A stretch of DNA of 64,000 nucleotides. Origin: Betaproteobacteria bacterium (GTDB taxonomy: Bacteria; Pseudomonadota; Gammaproteobacteria; Burkholderiales; Burkholderiaceae_C). Location: positions 1-64,000 of the forward strand of contig RFTU01000005.1 of assembly GCA_009923315.1 (NCBI GenBank). The letters run 5' to 3'. Numbering within the stretch: position 1 is the first letter of the stretch; each line of letters begins with the position of its first letter. This document shows positions 36,909 through 46,270 of this stretch, piece after piece. The notes beneath the pieces are model-generated. The model saw nothing but the letters and a program-made list of their open reading frames with translations. It did no database searches and had not been told where the DNA came from. The position numbers were made by a program, and so were the translations under genes.

Positions 36909-39518
36909 ATGCTGCATGCCTATCGAGCCCATGTCGCCGAACGCGCCGCCCTCGGCATCCCGCCCCTGCCCCTTGACGCCAAGCAGGTGGCCGCGCTGAT
37001 TGAGCTGATCAAGAATCCCCCGGCCGGCGAAGGGGCCTTCCTGTTGGACCTGCTCACCCACCGCGTGCCCCCGGGCGTGGACGACGCCGCCAAGGTCAAG
37101 GCCTCCTTTCTGGCCGCCGTGGCGCATGGGGATGAAAAGGTCGAGCTCATCAGCCGGGCCAAGGCCACCGAGCTGTTGGGCACCATGGTGGGCGGCTACA
37201 ACGTTCACCCGCTGATCGAATTGCTGGAGGACGGCGACGCCACCGTGGCCGACACCGCAGCCCAGGGCCTGAAGAAAACCCTGCTGATGTTCGACTACTT
37301 CAACGACGTGGCCGAGAAGGCGCGCGCAGGCAACGCCAAGGCCAAGGAGGTGATGCAAAGCTGGGCCAATGCCGAGTGGTTCACCAGCCGCCCCGAAGTA
37401 CCCCAGAGCATCACCGTCACCGTCTTCAAGGTGCCCGGGGAGACCAACACCGACGACCTCTCGCCCGCACCCGACGCCTGGAGCCGCCCGGACATCCCGC
37501 TGCATTACCTGGCCATGTTGAAGAACACCCGGCCCGATGCGGCCTTCAAACCGGAGGAAGACGGCAAACGCGGCCCGATGACGTTCATCGAAGATCTGAA
37601 GAAGAAGGGGCATCTGGTGGCCTATGTGGGCGACGTGGTGGGCACGGGCTCCTCACGCAAGTCCGCCACCAACAGCGTGATCTGGGCCACCGGACAGGAC
37701 ATCCCCTTCGTGCCCAACAAGCGCTTTGGCGGCGTCACCCTGGGCGGCAAGATTGCGCCGATCTTCTTCAACACGCAGGAAGACTCCGGATCCTTGCCCA
37801 TTGAAGTGGATGTGAGCAAGCTGGCGATGGGCGATGTGATCGAAGTCCATCCCTACGATGGCAAGATCACCCGTGACGGTGCGGTGTTGGAGCGGTTCAA
37901 GCTCAAGAGCGATGTGCTGCTCGATGAAGTGCGCGCCGGCGGCCGGATCAACCTGATCATCGGGCGCTCGCTCACTGCCAAGGCTCGAGAATTCCTGGGC
38001 CTGCCCGCCTCCACCGCCTTCCGCCTGCCCCAGGCGCCCCAAGACAGCGGCAAGGGCTTCACGCTCGCGCAGAAGATGGTCGGCCGCGCCTGCGGACTAC
38101 CCGTGGTCGGTGGCCACCAGCAAGGCATCCGCCCGGGCACCTATTGCGAACCGCGCATGACCACCGTGGGCTCGCAAGACACCACCGGCCCCATGACGCG
38201 CGACGAACTGAAGGACCTGGCCTGCCTGGGCTTCAGTGCCGACATGGTGATGCAGAGCTTCTGCCACACCGCCGCCTACCCCAAGGCGGTGGATGTGAAG
38301 ATGCACCGCGAGCTGCCCCACTTCATCAGCAACCGCGGCGGCGTGGCCCTGCGCCCGGGCGATGGGGTCATCCACTCCTGGCTCAATCGCCTGCTGCTGC
38401 CCGACACCGTGGGCACGGGTGGCGACTCGCACACGCGCTTCCCCATCGGCATCTCCTTCCCCGCCGGCTCCGGTCTCGTGGCCTTTGGTGCGGCCACGGG
38501 CGTGATGCCACTGGACATGCCCGAGAGCGTGTTGGTGCGCTTCAAGGGCCAAATGCAACCCGGGGTCACGCTGCGTGACCTCGTACATGCCATTCCGCTG
38601 TACGCCATCAAGGCGGGCCTGCTCACCGTGGCCAAGCAAGGCAAGAAGAACATCTTCAGCGGCCGCGTGCTGGAAATCGAAGGCCTGCCCGATCTGAAGG
38701 TGGAGCAGGCGTTCGAGCTCAGCGACGCCAGCGCCGAGCGCAGTGCCGCGGGCTGCACGATCAAGCTCAACAAGGAGCCGATCATCGAGTACCTCACCTC
38801 GAACGTCGTGCTGATGAAGAACATGATCGCCAATGGCTATGAGGACAAGCGCGCCCTGGAGCGACGCATCAAGGCCGTCGAGGCCTGGCTGGCCAAGCCT
38901 GAACTGCTCGAAGCCGACAAAGACGCCGAATACGCGGCGGTCATCGAGATCGACCTGGCCGACATCAAGGAGCCCATCGTCTGCTGCCCCAACGACCCGG
39001 ACGATGCCAAGTTCATGAGCGAAGTGGCCGGCACACCGATCGATGAAGCCTTCATTGGTTCATGCATGACCAACATCGGCCACTTCCGTGCGGCAGCCAA
39101 GGTGTTGGGGGGCGCGCGCGACATCCCGGTCAAGCTGTGGGTGGCACCGCCCACCAAGATGGATGAAAGCGAACTCATCAAGGAAGGCCACTACGCCACC
39201 TTCGGCACGGCCGGTGCGCGCACCGAGATGCCGGGCTGCAGCCTGTGCATGGGCAATCAGGCTCAGGTTCGGGAAGGCGCCACCGTAATGTCCACCAGCA
39301 CGCGCAACTTCCCCAACCGCCTGGGCAAGAACACCAACGTGTTCCTGGGCTCGGCCGAGTTGGCTGCGGTGTGTTCCAAGCTGGGCCGCATTCCCACGCT
39401 GGCCGAATACCAGGAGGCCGTGGGCATCATCAACAAGGACGCGGCCAACATCTACAGGTACATGAACTTCGATCAGATCGAAGAGTACGCCGATGTGGCC
39501 AAGGACGTGACGGTCTGA
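36909..39518 (+). CDS. acnB: Aconitate hydratase B (bifunctional aconitase/2-methylisocitrate dehydratase type)
   Basis: This 869-residue enzyme isomerises citrate to isocitrate. It has the AcnB layout: an N-terminal HEAT-like helical domain (residues 1-160), a swivel domain and then the catalytic domains. The [4Fe-4S] ligands are C719 ([10 protein letters not shown]), C777 and C780 ([13 protein letters not shown]). AcnB also dehydrates or hydrates 2-methylcitrate intermediates, but no other methylcitrate gene is here and propionate goes through methylmalonyl-CoA. An operator copy lies 37 bases upstream, and an intrinsic terminator follows. Confidence 0.97.
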   Translation: MLHAYRAHVAERAALGIPPLPLDAKQVAALIELIKNPPAGEGAFLLDLLTHRVPPGVDDAAKVKASFLAAVAHGDEKVELISRAKATELLGTMVGGYNVHPLIELLEDGDATVADTAAQGLKKTLLMFDYFNDVAEKARAGNAKAKEVMQSWANAEWFTSRPEVPQSITVTVFKVPGETNTDDLSPAPDAWSRPDIPLHYLAMLKNTRPDAAFKPEEDGKRGPMTFIEDLKKKGHLVAYVGDVVGTGSSRKSATNSVIWATGQDIPFVPNKRFGGVTLGGKIAPIFFNTQEDSGSLPIEVDVSKLAMGDVIEVHPYDGKITRDGAVLERFKLKSDVLLDEVRAGGRINLIIGRSLTAKAREFLGLPASTAFRLPQAPQDSGKGFTLAQKMVGRACGLPVVGGHQQGIRPGTYCEPRMTTVGSQDTTGPMTRDELKDLACLGFSADMVMQSFCHTAAYPKAVDVKMHRELPHFISNRGGVALRPGDGVIHSWLNRLLLPDTVGTGGDSHTRFPIGISFPAGSGLVAFGAATGVMPLDMPESVLVRFKGQMQPGVTLRDLVHAIPLYAIKAGLLTVAKQGKKNIFSGRVLEIEGLPDLKVEQAFELSDASAERSAAGCTIKLNKEPIIEYLTSNVVLMKNMIANGYEDKRALERRIKAVEAWLAKPELLEADKDAEYAAVIEIDLADIKEPIVCCPNDPDDAKFMSEVAGTPIDEAFIGSCMTNIGHFRAAAKVLGGARDIPVKLWVAPPTKMDESELIKEGHYATFGTAGARTEMPGCSLCMGNQAQVREGATVMSTSTRNFPNRLGKNTNVFLGSAELAAVCSKLGRIPTLAEYQEAVGIINKDAANIYRYMNFDQIEEYADVAKDVTV

Positions 39519-39570
39519 GGACCGCGCTCACCCAGACGCCTACCGCGGCGCCCGGGTGCGTTCCGCTTGA

Positions 39571-39598
39571 AGCCGGGCCGCGTGCCCGGCCTTTTGTT
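39571..39598 (+). terminator. Intrinsic terminator after acnB
   Basis: GCCGGGC (39572-39578) pairs exactly with GCCCGGC (39584-39590), followed by CTTTTGTTT. It lies 53 bases after the acnB stop and directly abuts the end of the convergent ycaQ gene. Confidence 0.8.
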
Positions 39599-40732
39599 TC
39601 AGAAGGCCACGTCGCGGCCTGCTGAATCCCCCAGACCCAGGAACACGGCCACTCGATCCAGTTCCTCGTCCAGCGCTTGCCTAAAACCAGCCTCACGCGG
39701 TGGACTGCCCTTCACGAACCCTAGGTCCACATCCAGCTTCGGCAACGTGTTCAGGTTGTTCACCGACAGATTGCCCCAACCCACCACACCGTCACGCCAC
39801 ATCAGCGGCATCGCGTAGTAGCCGCGCACCCGCTTGTGCGCAGGCGTATAGGCCTCAAAACGATAGGCCCAGCCCCAGAATCGCTCGAAGCGGGTACGGT
39901 CCCACACCACCGGATCAAAGGGCGCCAGCAGACGCACGCCCTGCTGCGGCGCGTGGCGCACGCTTGCCGGGCTCTCACCACATGGCCAGTACCAGACCAT
40001 GTCTTCCACCACCGCATGCGAAAGCCGCTGCTTGGCGCGCTTCAGCGCAGCCGCGCGCAGGGGCTTCCACTGCGGCGCTCCGTAGAGCAAGCGGCCCACC
40101 AACATCCCCAAGGTGGGCGCCGGCACCGGCGCGTAATGCGCCACCACGACATCCACCAGGGCGTCGTAGGCCGCCGCATCATCCGGTTGGGGTGGCCACG
40201 GCGGGCGCACCTCGAAGTGGCGGATGCCCGACTCCCGCTTGGCCACGCGCAGCAGGCCGCGGTACAGCAATCCGTCCAGCAGTTGCGTGCTCGCGCGGGA
40301 GTTTCCACCAAACCAATTGGTGGCGCGACCCATGGCCATGGCCTCGTCCACGTCACGCGGATGCACCACGCCCTGGCTTTCGATGAAGCGAAGGAGGCGA
40401 TGGGCCCTGTCCCACTGGGCCTTCGGCCATGGCCGGTAAGCCGAGCGGGGGTGCATCAGCGCATGCAGGTCACGCGGCATGAAGCCGTGGTTGATGAAGA
40501 AGTCTTCTTCAAGGTCGAGCTTCGGGTAGCGCCGCTCCAGGTCACCGGCTCGGTAGTCCTTCACGCGGTGGCGAAGGATCAGGTCCTGCGCGCGGGCCGG
40601 GCTGCGGATGGGGTCGGCCTGCACGAAGCCCAGCCGCTGTATGGCCGGCCGCAGTGCGACCGGGTTGAACAGGGAACGCGCCAGGGCGTACCGAATCAGG
40701 TGCTGCAGGAGGATTGGAGTGGCGCGGGCCAT
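39599..40732 (-). CDS. ycaQ: Winged-helix DNA glycosylase, YcaQ/AlkX family
   Basis: This 377-residue HTH_42 protein is a homologue of E. coli YcaQ (AlkX), which unhooks interstrand crosslinks and removes bulky N7-alkylguanines. The catalytic QxD motif is QAD at residues 38-40 (FVQADPIRSPARAQD). Three tandem winged-helix units and the C-terminal LAPFDPVVWDRTRFERFWGW block are typical. The related AlkZ has QxQ, so QxD supports the YcaQ branch. It is 12 bases downstream of sbcB, another DNA-repair gene, on the same strand. Confidence 0.88.
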   Translation of the reverse strand: MARATPILLQHLIRYALARSLFNPVALRPAIQRLGFVQADPIRSPARAQDLILRHRVKDYRAGDLERRYPKLDLEEDFFINHGFMPRDLHALMHPRSAYRPWPKAQWDRAHRLLRFIESQGVVHPRDVDEAMAMGRATNWFGGNSRASTQLLDGLLYRGLLRVAKRESGIRHFEVRPPWPPQPDDAAAYDALVDVVVAHYAPVPAPTLGMLVGRLLYGAPQWKPLRAAALKRAKQRLSHAVVEDMVWYWPCGESPASVRHAPQQGVRLLAPFDPVVWDRTRFERFWGWAYRFEAYTPAHKRVRGYYAMPLMWRDGVVGWGNLSVNNLNTLPKLDVDLGFVKGSPPREAGFRQALDEELDRVAVFLGLGDSAGRDVAF

Positions 40733-40744
40733 CGCAACAAGGTG

Positions 40745-42150
40745 TCAGGGCGCCATCGCCTCCACCCAATCCACCAAGGCACCCAGCACGTTCTGACCGG
40801 CCTCGTCATCAGCCTGCATGCGCTCTTCGGCCAATTCGTCGATGCGCTGCAGCACCTGCGCCACGGTGCGGTGGCCGCTCTTGCCTTCATGCAAGCGCGC
40901 CCGGCAATGGCTCAACCATTGAGCCTGCTCCTCCTCGTTGAGGGTATCAGGCCAATTCCGCGCGCGGTAGCGCAGCAGCAGATCGTCCAAGCGCGCGTCC
41001 TCGAAGGCCGGACGCGCCGTGGCCAACTGCACGCCTGACATGACTCGCAGCCGCTCGAGCTGCTCACGATCACCTCGAGTCAGAAATGCACCGCTGTACA
41101 AGGTCTGTTCGACATCCGTGGCCGTCTCGTTCACAAACTCTCGCTTGAACACCTCCGCCCAGGGAAGCGAATCCAGCGCCGGCAAATCGGCACGGGCGTT
41201 TTCCGCATGCCCCACTGCACGCTGCACATCAATGCCCCAATACGCAGCACGCGCGGCGCTCAAGGTGTCCAAGTTGCTGATCACCACCGGGCTCTGGTTG
41301 ATGTGGATCGATTTGATCGGCAGCCGCGTCACCCCTTCCGGCATGTCCTCACGGCGCGTGAAGAGCCTGGCGCGGATGTCCTGAGCCGACAGGCCCAGCA
41401 GCATCCATGCTGGGCCAGCGGCCACACCACGGCGGTGTAGCCGCGGTGCGGGTCGTACTTGCCCGACACATGCAGAAAAGGCTGCCGCATTGCACTCAAC
41501 GGGCCGATCACGTTCTGCACCTCGCGCTTGTCGCGCAGCTTCAGGCAATAGTCGAACAGCTTGGGCTGACGCTGGCGCAGCAACCGGGCCAAGCCAATGG
41601 TGGCCCTCACATCACTGAGCGCGTCGTGCGCGGCCTCATGCGCCAAGCCGTTGGCCGCACTCAGGTGCTCCAGCTTCAATGAAGGGCGCCCGTCCTCCTT
41701 CATGGGCCATTCGATGCCCTCGGGTCTCAAGGCATAGGCGCAGCGCACCACGTTGAACAGGTCCCAGCGGCTGCATCGGTTCTGCCACTCGCGGCCGTAG
41801 GGGTCGATCAGGTTGCGCCAGAACAGGTGCCGCGTCACCTCATCGTCGAAGGACAGGGTGTTGTAGCCCACGCCAATCGTGCCTTCAGCGCCCAGTTCGG
41901 CCAGCACACGCTGCGCAAACGCCGCTTCAGTCACACCGCGCTCTTCACACCATTGGGGCGTGATGCCCGTGACCAGGCAACTCCCCGGGTCTGGCAGCGC
42001 ATCGCGTGGTGGCTTGCAGTACAGCATCACCGGGTCGCCCATCTCGTTGAGCTGCGCGTCGGTGCGGATACCGGCGAATTGGGCCGGCGCATCGCGCCGG
42101 GTGTCGATGCCGAAGGTTTCGTAGTCGTGCCAGAAGAAGGTGTGGCTCAC
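40745..42150 (-). pseudogene. sbcB: Exodeoxyribonuclease I (SbcB), frameshifted by an internal loss
   Basis: SbcB is a 3'-5' single-strand DNA exonuclease in recombination and mismatch repair. The N-terminal part (42150 to about 41407) has the DEDDh exonuclease signature: FFWHDYETFG, YNTLSFDDEV and HDALSDVRATIGLA. It reaches VVWPLAQH and shifts frame. Normal SbcB sequence resumes at MLLGLSAQDIRARLF (from 41404) and runs to 40745. By comparison with E. coli SbcB, about 17 residues rich in Asn/Asp are missing between them; the loss must equal 1 modulo 3 bases. The junction lies in a perfect inverted repeat, GGCCCAGCA (41392-41400) and TGCTGGGCC (41408-41416). Both halves are otherwise undamaged, so this is recent or artificial. 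Confidence 0.87.
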
Positions 42151-42848
42151 TCGATGGGGCCTTCTAGATCCTTCATGCCTTGGCTGCGCGCCCAGGCCTT
42201 GAGCACCGGCAGCAGTGGCCCCAGGCGCTCGTCCACGGTGCGTCGCACCGTGTCCACCATCACCTGCGTGCTGCGCTCAATCTCAATGTGCACCGCATCA
42301 CCCTCCTGCTTGTCGCCGAAGGTGGTCATGCGCAGGGTTTCCGGAATCAGCCACACGTCAAACCATCCACCACCACCCGCCTCGTACCCGGCCTCGGCCA
42401 CGGTCAGGCTGGCACCGTTCACGGCAATGTAGCCCTTGGCAAACACGTAGCGCATCCAGGGGGCAGGCACGGCGAATCGAAGCACGCAGTTGTTGTCGGG
42501 GCGGCGGATCTGCGCCACGGACGCGCAGAAGTCCACATGCCCGGACAGCACATGGCCGCCCACTTCGGCGCCCTCCTTGGCGGCCCGCTCGGCATTGATC
42601 CGCAGGCCGGGCTGAAGCCCGCCCAGCGTGGTCAGGCTCAGCGTCTGCTGCATCACGTCGAAGTCAGCCGTGGAAGCCGCTTCATCAAAGCCCGTTACGG
42701 TCAGGCACACGCCATCCAGCGCGATGCTCGCGCCGATCTCGACATCCTTGAGGAAGCCCGATGGGAAGGCCACGCGCAGTGTGCGCAGGCCGGGCCGGTC
42801 TGTGAGGGCCGCCACCGTGGCCACGCCCTGAACGATTCCAGTGAACAT
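42147..42848 (-). CDS. ribE: Riboflavin synthase alpha subunit
   Basis: This 233-residue protein dismutates two 6,7-dimethyl-8-ribityllumazine molecules to riboflavin. It starts with the family hallmark MFTGIVQG and has two lumazine-binding repeats, each with a GVCLTVTG or GASLTVAE motif, and a GHVLSGHVD segment joining them. It is slightly longer than typical (about 215). The stop overlaps the sbcB start (ATGA), so translation of the nuclease was coupled to it. Flavin supply also serves SdhA and the hydroxylase, but nothing shows coregulation. Confidence 0.95.
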   Translation of the reverse strand: MFTGIVQGVATVAALTDRPGLRTLRVAFPSGFLKDVEIGASIALDGVCLTVTGFDEAASTADFDVMQQTLSLTTLGGLQPGLRINAERAAKEGAEVGGHVLSGHVDFCASVAQIRRPDNNCVLRFAVPAPWMRYVFAKGYIAVNGASLTVAEAGYEAGGGGWFDVWLIPETLRMTTFGDKQEGDAVHIEIERSTQVMVDTVRRTVDERLGPLLPVLKAWARSQGMKDLEGPIE

Positions 42849-42907
42849 CAGCGGAGCTTATCAGCCGCTCAATGAGCCCTGGGGCCCGCCTCCCAAGCCG
42901 TGACCGC

Positions 42908-43258
42908 TCACAGGAGGCGGCTCACTGGCACCATACCCACCGTGATGTGGCCATCAGGCCACTCGATCACCGGACGCTTGATCACACTCGACTGCGCCCG
43001 CATCAACACCGCGGCGCTGGCCGCATCCACCACCGCAGCCTGCTCGGTCGCCGAGAGCTTCTTCCAGGTGGTGCCCTGGCGGTTCAACAAACGCTCCCAT
43101 CCCACGGCCGCCGTCCAAGCTGCCAGTCGATCCGTCGGCACGCCCAGCTTCTTGAAGTCGCGGAAGTCCACCGCCCAGCCGGCTGCCATCAAGGCGGCGC
43201 GCATCCTCTTGACGGTGTCGCAGTTGGGGATGCCCCAAATCACCGCTGTCGAATTCAC
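42908..43258 (-). CDS. yffB: ArsC/Spx-family protein, YffB-like
   Basis: This is a 116-residue thioredoxin-fold protein. Its opening WGIPNCDTVKRMRAAL matches YffB-type members of the ArsC/Spx superfamily, with a single Cys rather than the CX2C of Spx. Later motifs such as RPVIEWPDG fit too. True arsenate reductase needs three Arg residues that are not clear here, and glutathione-dependent thiol reductase activity is a better guess. The start is GTG 43258, supported by AAGGGGG at good spacing; the frame continues upstream without a better site. It lies downstream of pulA on the same strand. Confidence 0.82.
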   Translation of the reverse strand: MNSTAVIWGIPNCDTVKRMRAALMAAGWAVDFRDFKKLGVPTDRLAAWTAAVGWERLLNRQGTTWKKLSATEQAAVVDAASAAVLMRAQSSVIKRPVIEWPDGHITVGMVPVSRLL

Positions 43259-43361
43259 CAGATGATCCCCCTTGAGGGCGCGGCATCCATGCGAAACAAA
43301 AACAGATCCATGTTGTTGAATTGCTGTGAGATGCTCAGGGGCAGGCCATGCCGACAACACT

Positions 43362-46184
43362 CTAGGGGGTCACGAACACCGTGGCGCTGCGCGGCGGCAC
43401 CGTCATGCGCCGCTGATCAGCCCACCAACGGGCCTGCTCTCGTATCCGGCCATCGGCCGCACCGGGTGCACGATGCACCGGGTGCAAGTCCCATGTCGTG
43501 GCCAGTTCAGGCTCCAACACCAAGGCACCCGGCTCACTCGAGGCGTTGAACACCACGAGTATCGCCGCATGGGGAGACCCTGGCCAGCCGCGCCCATCGA
43601 TGTGCATCGCGATCAGGTCCGGTCTCCCCTGCAGCCCCGAACCCGGGAAGCTCACCCTATCCCGAATGGCCTGCGCTGTCGGCATCCGCAGCAAGGGCGT
43701 GGAGGCGCGCAGCCGCAACAGATCGAGGTGGGCGGCCTTGCTGAAGGCGATCACCTCAGGCGTTGGCTTGATGCCCGGGTGCACCAGGCGCGGCGCCATC
43801 ACGGGCCAGAAGGCGCGGCTGTCTTGTCCTGGCGGCAGGCCCGCCGCAAAGCCGTTGTCGCGCAGCGTCCAGTCCAGGCGGTTGAACCAATCACCCGAGT
43901 CGTAACTGTTCAGGTCCATGGACTTCGAACGCAGGATCTCCTGCCCTGCGTGCCAATAGGCCACGCCCTGCGACAGAGCCACCAAGGCCGAGCCCAGCAC
44001 CTGAATCTGCGCGCGTTCCAAGGCCGATACCGACAGCGACAACTTGAATGCGTTCAGGTCGAAGAGCGTGGGGTTGTCGTGGTTCTCCACATAGTTCACC
44101 ACCTCGCCGGGCTCACTCACATAGCCGGCGGGCTGCCCGCTGTAGGGCAGGTCCTGCAGCCTCACGGTGCGGCCGTCGTGCAGCGTCATTCGAAAATCCC
44201 GAAGCGAACCGGCCAGGCCCGCGCGGATCAAGTCAGCGGCTTCAGCCTGCTCGCGGCCCTGAGCGCCATTGAGCCAGCCCTTGCGGGAGACCGTGGTGGA
44301 CACATCGTCACCATGCCGCGTACCCCTTGCCGCATCGCGCAGGCGGTCGTTGAACGTGCCAATTCCACTGCCGGGCAGCGACAACTGCGAAGCCTGCTCG
44401 AAGCGCGCACCGTCGGCAATCTCGCCGAAGTTCCAGCCCTCGCCGATCAGCGGCACAAAACGCCCCGCCGCCTCATTCACCGCCACCTGCAGCGCCTCCA
44501 TCGCCTCGCGGGGCTGATGGCCCATCAGGTCGAATCGAAACCCGTCGATGCCGTGATGTCGAACCCACAGCACTGCCGAATCGATCATGAGCTTGCGCAT
44601 CATGCGGTGCTCGGTGGCGGTGTTGTCGCAGCATGTGGATCGCTCCACTTCACCGCGCGCATTGAGCCGGTGGTAGTAGCCCGGCACGATGCGGTCCAGC
44701 ACCGAGCGCGCATCCTGCCCAGCAGCCGACATGTGGTTGTAGACCACGTCCATGCCCACCCGCAGGCCCAGCGCGTGCAGGGCCATCACCATCTGCCGCA
44801 GCTCGCGAATGCGCACCGCAGGGTCGCTGGCATCGGTGGCAAAGCTGCCCTCGGGCGCATTGAAATGCCAGGGGTCGTAGCCCCAGTTGAAGCAGTCGCG
44901 TGCGGCGGTGGCCTGCACCAGGGCCTGCTGCTGCGTGGAGTCCGGCGCTGCGGCCCTCAAGGGCGTTTCGTCCAGCTTCTTGCAACCCTTCTCGGGCACG
45001 GTGGCCAGGTCGAAGATGGGCAGCAGGTGCACATCCGTCAGGCCCGCACGCGCCATATCCGCCAGATGTCGCATGCCATCACTGTTGACATGCGTGAAGG
45101 CGCGGTACTTGCCGCGGTGGGCCGCCGGCACCGTGCGGTCCCCAGCCGAGAAGTCACGCACATGCAATTCGCTGATCACCATGTCCACGGCATGCTTCGG
45201 CGCTGCGGGGCGCGGGTGGCCCTGCCAACCGGGAGGCGCCAGCTTCGGGTCGTCCAACCGGCCGATGTAGCTGTGCTGCGAATCGGCGGTGAGGCTGATC
45301 GAATAGGGGTCGGTCACGCGGTTGATCACCCAGCCCTGGCTTGGAACGAACACTTCGACCAAGTAGCGATAGGTGCGGCCGCTCAGATCCCGCGCATGCC
45401 GCGCCCGCCAAATCCCGGTGTGGGCCTCGCGCTCGGCAGGCCACAGCGCCGCGGCCGCACCACCACGTGGACCGTGCTCGCACACCCACACGCGGCGCGC
45501 GGTGGGCGCCCACAGGGCCCATTGCGTGCCGCGTTCAGTCCGCTGTTGGGTGCTGGGATCATCCCCCGAGCCGGGCAGCACCTGCACACCCAGTGCAGAC
45601 CGCTGCGCGGCATCCGCATAAAGATCATCCAGCGCCTGCGCAGCCTGCGTCCGCTCGGCCACGATCACGCGACCTTGACCATCCAGCCCCAGCAAAGCCA
45701 AAGGCCCGCGATGCAGGTCGCGCAAGGGTTCATCTCCCGGCCACAACCCATCGGCCAGGGCCCACACGCTGCCAGGCCCCATGTGCGAGGTCGCCCGGCC
45801 GGCTGCCGAGCCCAGCATGCGCGCCGCGTCCGCCCCTTCGAGTTTCACCAGGGGCACCACTTGAATGCCCGCATGCAGTGCCTGGCCGAGTTGCAGATGC
45901 CGGGGCAGCGCATCGCCGGCGGCCACCACCCATTGAGCCACCGGCCCTGCCTTCACGGCAGCCCCCACGCGGATCGTGCGGGCATCCAACCAAGCCGCCT
46001 GCGCGGTCAAGGCCTTCCACGATGCGCTAGGCTTCGGGCCCCGTTGCAGGCTCGGTTCAGACGACAGGCAGGCCTGCAGTCCAGGCGGGCTGCCCGTTGC
46101 GCCGGACGCGACGGCACAACCGGCCACAGACAGCATCAACAACAAACGGACGAGGATCATCTTGCGGCGTTGAAAGAATGTCAC
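43362..46184 (-). CDS. pulA: Pullulanase-type alpha-1,6-glucosidase, lipoprotein
   Basis: This 940-residue GH13 debranching enzyme hydrolyses alpha-1,6 links in pullulan, starch or glycogen. A short lipoprotein signal ends in the lipobox SVAGC, so it is probably anchored to a membrane. N-terminal carbohydrate-binding and CBM48-like domains come before the catalytic barrel, with YNHM, nucleophile D552 (GFRFDLMGH), acid E582 (GEGWNFGE) and D703 (VENHDN). The YDPWHFNAPEG type motif fits pullulanase. GTG 46184 is used; ATG 46160 starts directly at the hydrophobic core and is possible. It diverges from the amylase gene, sharing a short regulatory gap. Confidence 0.92.
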   Translation of the reverse strand: MTFFQRRKMILVRLLLMLSVAGCAVASGATGSPPGLQACLSSEPSLQRGPKPSASWKALTAQAAWLDARTIRVGAAVKAGPVAQWVVAAGDALPRHLQLGQALHAGIQVVPLVKLEGADAARMLGSAAGRATSHMGPGSVWALADGLWPGDEPLRDLHRGPLALLGLDGQGRVIVAERTQAAQALDDLYADAAQRSALGVQVLPGSGDDPSTQQRTERGTQWALWAPTARRVWVCEHGPRGGAAAALWPAEREAHTGIWRARHARDLSGRTYRYLVEVFVPSQGWVINRVTDPYSISLTADSQHSYIGRLDDPKLAPPGWQGHPRPAAPKHAVDMVISELHVRDFSAGDRTVPAAHRGKYRAFTHVNSDGMRHLADMARAGLTDVHLLPIFDLATVPEKGCKKLDETPLRAAAPDSTQQQALVQATAARDCFNWGYDPWHFNAPEGSFATDASDPAVRIRELRQMVMALHALGLRVGMDVVYNHMSAAGQDARSVLDRIVPGYYHRLNARGEVERSTCCDNTATEHRMMRKLMIDSAVLWVRHHGIDGFRFDLMGHQPREAMEALQVAVNEAAGRFVPLIGEGWNFGEIADGARFEQASQLSLPGSGIGTFNDRLRDAARGTRHGDDVSTTVSRKGWLNGAQGREQAEAADLIRAGLAGSLRDFRMTLHDGRTVRLQDLPYSGQPAGYVSEPGEVVNYVENHDNPTLFDLNAFKLSLSVSALERAQIQVLGSALVALSQGVAYWHAGQEILRSKSMDLNSYDSGDWFNRLDWTLRDNGFAAGLPPGQDSRAFWPVMAPRLVHPGIKPTPEVIAFSKAAHLDLLRLRASTPLLRMPTAQAIRDRVSFPGSGLQGRPDLIAMHIDGRGWPGSPHAAILVVFNASSEPGALVLEPELATTWDLHPVHRAPGAADGRIREQARWWADQRRMTVPPRSATVFVTP

Positions 46185-46197
46185 AGGAGTTCAGATG

Positions 46198-46223
46198 GGA
46201 CGTTTTACTACAGACCAACGTCC
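46198..46223. promoter_or_regulatory. Regulatory inverted repeat in the pulA/amylase gap
   Basis: GGACGTT (46198-46204) and AACGTCC (46217-46223) are exact complements. GTTTTACTACA (46202-46212) overlaps the left arm and repeats the right part of the palindrome upstream of glgP (57834-57844). This suggests a common regulator of the glucan genes; the protein is not in the window. Confidence 0.5.
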
Positions 46224-46270
46224 ATCAGGCGCCTAAACTGATGGATTGAACCGACGCCCCCTGACACCCC

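Noticed and set aside
42908-43258. Arsenate reductase
   Set aside because: The fold is ArsC-like but the opening motif is that of YffB, and no arsenic resistance genes are nearby.
43326-46241. Open frame of 971 codons on the plus strand opposite pulA
   Set aside because: It mirrors the pullulanase codons, has His/Arg/Gln-rich composition typical of antisense of GC-rich genes, and matches no family.
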